Shown here in pieces: positions 62,425 to 64,000 of a stretch of 64,000 bases of DNA. The notes beneath the pieces are model-generated. The model ran no database searches. It saw nothing but the letters and a program-made list of their open reading frames with translations, and had not been told where the DNA came from. Positions within the stretch are counted from its first letter, which is position 1, and the number at the start of each line of letters is the position of its first letter. The position numbers and the translations under genes are program-made. This DNA is from M0108 sp963841065 (lineage in GTDB: Bacteria > Pseudomonadota > Gammaproteobacteria > Chromatiales > Chromatiaceae). The DNA lies in assembly GCA_963841065.1 (NCBI GenBank), contig CAWJBI010000042.1, forward strand, positions 1 through 64,000, written 5' to 3'.

Positions 62425-63243
62425 ATGAGGGCCATGATAAGTCGAAGGAGACGGGGGCGCCGGGTGCTCGGGCCCCTGGCGGCTCAGGGGCACCGGCTCC
62501 TGCCTTGCTGGCTAGGAGCGCTGATGACGGTGCTGATGTCGGTTCCGGTTTTGGCGGCCACCGCCTTCTCCATCGAACATCGGGAGACCCAATTCGACGT
62601 TTATCGTCTGGAAAAAGGCGAGGAGCAGGCCCTGCGCCTCTTCTGGAAGCGTCCCGATGGCACCCCCTACGCCAGCCTGTACGCCCTCCGCCAGGACCTG
62701 GAGGCGCGGGGGCAGCAACTGGAATTCGCGGTAAACGGCGGTATCTATTCGCGAGAAATGACGCCCCTGGGCCTCTACATCCAGGACGGCGAGACCCTGG
62801 CTCCCCTCAACCGGGGTGGGGGAGGGGGTAACTTCTTTCTCAAGCCCAACGGCGTCTTTTTCATCACCAACCAGGGTGCCCAGGTGGTGCCGGCGGATAC
62901 CTATCAGCCCGAGGGCCGGGTGCTTCAGGCCATCCAGTCAGGGCCCATGCTCGTCATCAAGGGCGAACTACATCCGCGTTTCATCCCCGGCTACGAAAGC
63001 CGCTATGTGCGCAATGGGGTGGGTGTGGATCGAGCGGGTCGGGTGGTCTTTGCGATCTCCGACGGGGAAGTCAATTTCCATGACTTTGGCACCTTGTTCA
63101 GGGACCGCCTCGACTGCCCCAACGCCCTCTATCTCGATGGTCAAATCTCCGGTATGTATCTACCCGAGTTGAACCACTACGCCCTCTGGGCCTGGCGCCC
63201 CCTTGTCACCATCATTGGGCTCACCCGGGCGGCTGGGGAATGA
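62425..63243 (+). CDS. Secreted DUF2233/phosphodiester glycosidase-like protein
   Basis: 272-aa exported protein. After an Arg-rich start it has a hydrophobic signal region (W-L-G-A-L-M-T-V-L-M-S-V-P-V-L-A-A) and a DUF2233 domain, related to the phosphodiester glycosidase (NAGPA) fold. Family landmarks are F-A-V-N-G-G-I-Y, P-L-G-L-Y-I-Q-D-G, Q-S-G-P-M-L-V and A-L-Y-L-D-G-Q-I-S-G-M-Y. Substrate unknown. It is divergent from pip. A second Met three codons in is an equally good start. Followed by another exported protein gene at the edge. Confidence 0.85.
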   Translation: MRAMISRRRRGRRVLGPLAAQGHRLLPCWLGALMTVLMSVPVLAATAFSIEHRETQFDVYRLEKGEEQALRLFWKRPDGTPYASLYALRQDLEARGQQLEFAVNGGIYSREMTPLGLYIQDGETLAPLNRGGGGGNFFLKPNGVFFITNQGAQVVPADTYQPEGRVLQAIQSGPMLVIKGELHPRFIPGYESRYVRNGVGVDRAGRVVFAISDGEVNFHDFGTLFRDRLDCPNALYLDGQISGMYLPELNHYALWAWRPLVTIIGLTRAAGE

Positions 63244-63380
63244 GGGGCAACATAATGGTAGACGGAACTGGCCCCGCCAGGCCGGTAAGGCCGATTGATG
63301 GTGGCGGACTTGGAGAATTCGGCCAGGCTTGCCATACTGAGCATTCTCCTCTCCCTCTTCAGACCGAGGCGCTGCCTGGC

Positions 63381-64000
63381 ATGATCCCGTCCCCCCCTGG
63401 AAGCTTGCGCTGGATTTTGGTGTTAATCCACCTGGTATCCGCGCCCGGTTGGGCTCAGACGAAGGTTCCCATCGGGGCCGAGTTGGAGCGACTGTCCGCG
63501 GCCCATGGTTTCACCGTGGTCGGGTTGGGGGTCACGGGTGAGGCCGTCGGCCGGGCGAGCACGGAGGATATTTACCCCCGTCTGCGCAAGCTGTTGGTGG
63601 ACTTCGATCACATCATCGTCCAGGCACCTGGGGGAGGTATTGAGCGCGTCATTATCCTGGGAGAAAAGACGGCCTATGTACCCCCTTCCCCGCCAGTCAC
63701 CGCTGGCGGGGCCACCGGGTCGGGCCACATCGAGCTCAAGACTTCCCGTCGCGGGACCCAGCACGCAGTCCAGGTCTCCCTGGAGGGTGAGGGCGGCAAG
63801 CGGGTGTCGCGGGAGCTACTGGTGGATACGGGGGCGGATTTCGTGGTCCTGCCCGCCTCCCTGCTGGGGGCGCTGGGTATCCCCACCGATGGCCTGCGCC
63901 CCAGTGAGATGCATACCGCCAATGGTAAAGTTCAGGCGCGTATCGGCAGCCTACCCGCCATCTGGCTCGGTCAAAGCCGCCTCGAAAATATTCGCGTCGC
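63381..64000 (+). CDS. Secreted retropepsin-like aspartic protease, truncated by window edge
   Basis: Open frame of 206 codons running past the end of the window. It begins with a signal peptide (W-I-L-V-L-I-H-L-V-S-A-P-G-W-A-Q). A region of about 100 residues of unknown fold follows (L-S-A-A-H-G-F-T-V-V-G-L-G-V). Then comes a retropepsin domain with the catalytic L-V-D-T-G-A-D-F-V-V-L-P at about residues 150-161 and a second strand M-H-T-A-N-G-K-V. This resembles the protease at the left edge but adds an N-terminal domain and export signal. The C-terminal end is not visible. Confidence 0.85.
   Translation, partial: MIPSPPGSLRWILVLIHLVSAPGWAQTKVPIGAELERLSAAHGFTVVGLGVTGEAVGRASTEDIYPRLRKLLVDFDHIIVQAPGGGIERVIILGEKTAYVPPSPPVTAGGATGSGHIELKTSRRGTQHAVQVSLEGEGGKRVSRELLVDTGADFVVLPASLLGALGIPTDGLRPSEMHTANGKVQARIGSLPAIWLGQSRLENIRV

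Overview
The window reads as a chromosomal segment of a GC-rich gammaproteobacterium. The evidence is gene order: rpe-gph-trpE, lpxC-DUF721-M23 peptidase-secA-argJ, a complete mraZ-to-ftsZ division and cell-wall (dcw) cluster, a Zur-type znuACB locus, and the acnD/prpF version of the methylcitrate cycle. The style suggests Chromatiales or a neighbouring order, but no rRNA or lineage marker is present, so the genus is left open. No tRNA, CRISPR array, complete insertion sequence or prophage was found.

Layout. 0.2-3.5 kb: a retropepsin-like protease and the zinc importer znuACB (minus strand) with a candidate Zur box. 3.6-8.9 kb: djlA, rpe, gph, trpE and an MFS transporter. 8.9-17.9 kb: a propionate/methylcitrate cluster (prpE, gntR, prpB, prpC, acnD, prpF) with two candidate GntR operators flanking its promoter and a terminator at its end. 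18-24.3 kb: accessory region with a Bcr/CflA-type exporter, a decayed hsdR fragment, a lytic-transglycosylase-like gene in pieces and two adjacent genes of unknown function. 24.4-32.5 kb: a MoxR/Bat operon (MoxR ATPase, DUF58, DUF4381-like, BatA, BatB-BatC fusion, BatD). 32.7-33.1 kb: RNase P RNA. 33.5-51.4 kb: dcw cluster behind three 10-bp-spaced MraZ-type repeats. 51.7-58.5 kb: lpxC, dciA, an M23 peptidase, secA and argJ. 58.5-64 kb: hisE, hisI, hisA, hisB, dtd and pip on the minus strand, then a DUF2233 glycosidase-like protein and a second retropepsin cut by the window edge.

The main cross-cutting result concerns sequence integrity. znuC, acnD, the lytic transglycosylase, murF and murD are each interrupted by one or more frame changes, and almost every one is explained by a single EXTRA base. 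An apparent in-frame Pip-Dtd fusion is also explained by one extra base, which hides a normal pip stop codon. Because murF and murD should be essential, the simplest reading is insertion-type sequence error rather than biology. The hsdR fragment is different: it has a nonsense codon, a large internal deletion removing the ATP-binding motif, and a one-base loss, so it looks like real decay.

Functionally the window is mostly housekeeping: peptidoglycan precursor synthesis and division, protein export, lipid A, histidine, arginine and tryptophan synthesis, zinc uptake and propionate catabolism. No clearly novel defence or mobile system was found. The less explained items are the 64-aa/302-aa gene pair at 22.9-24.0 kb, a 44-codon frame coupled on both sides inside the Bat operon, and the operator architecture upstream of prpE.
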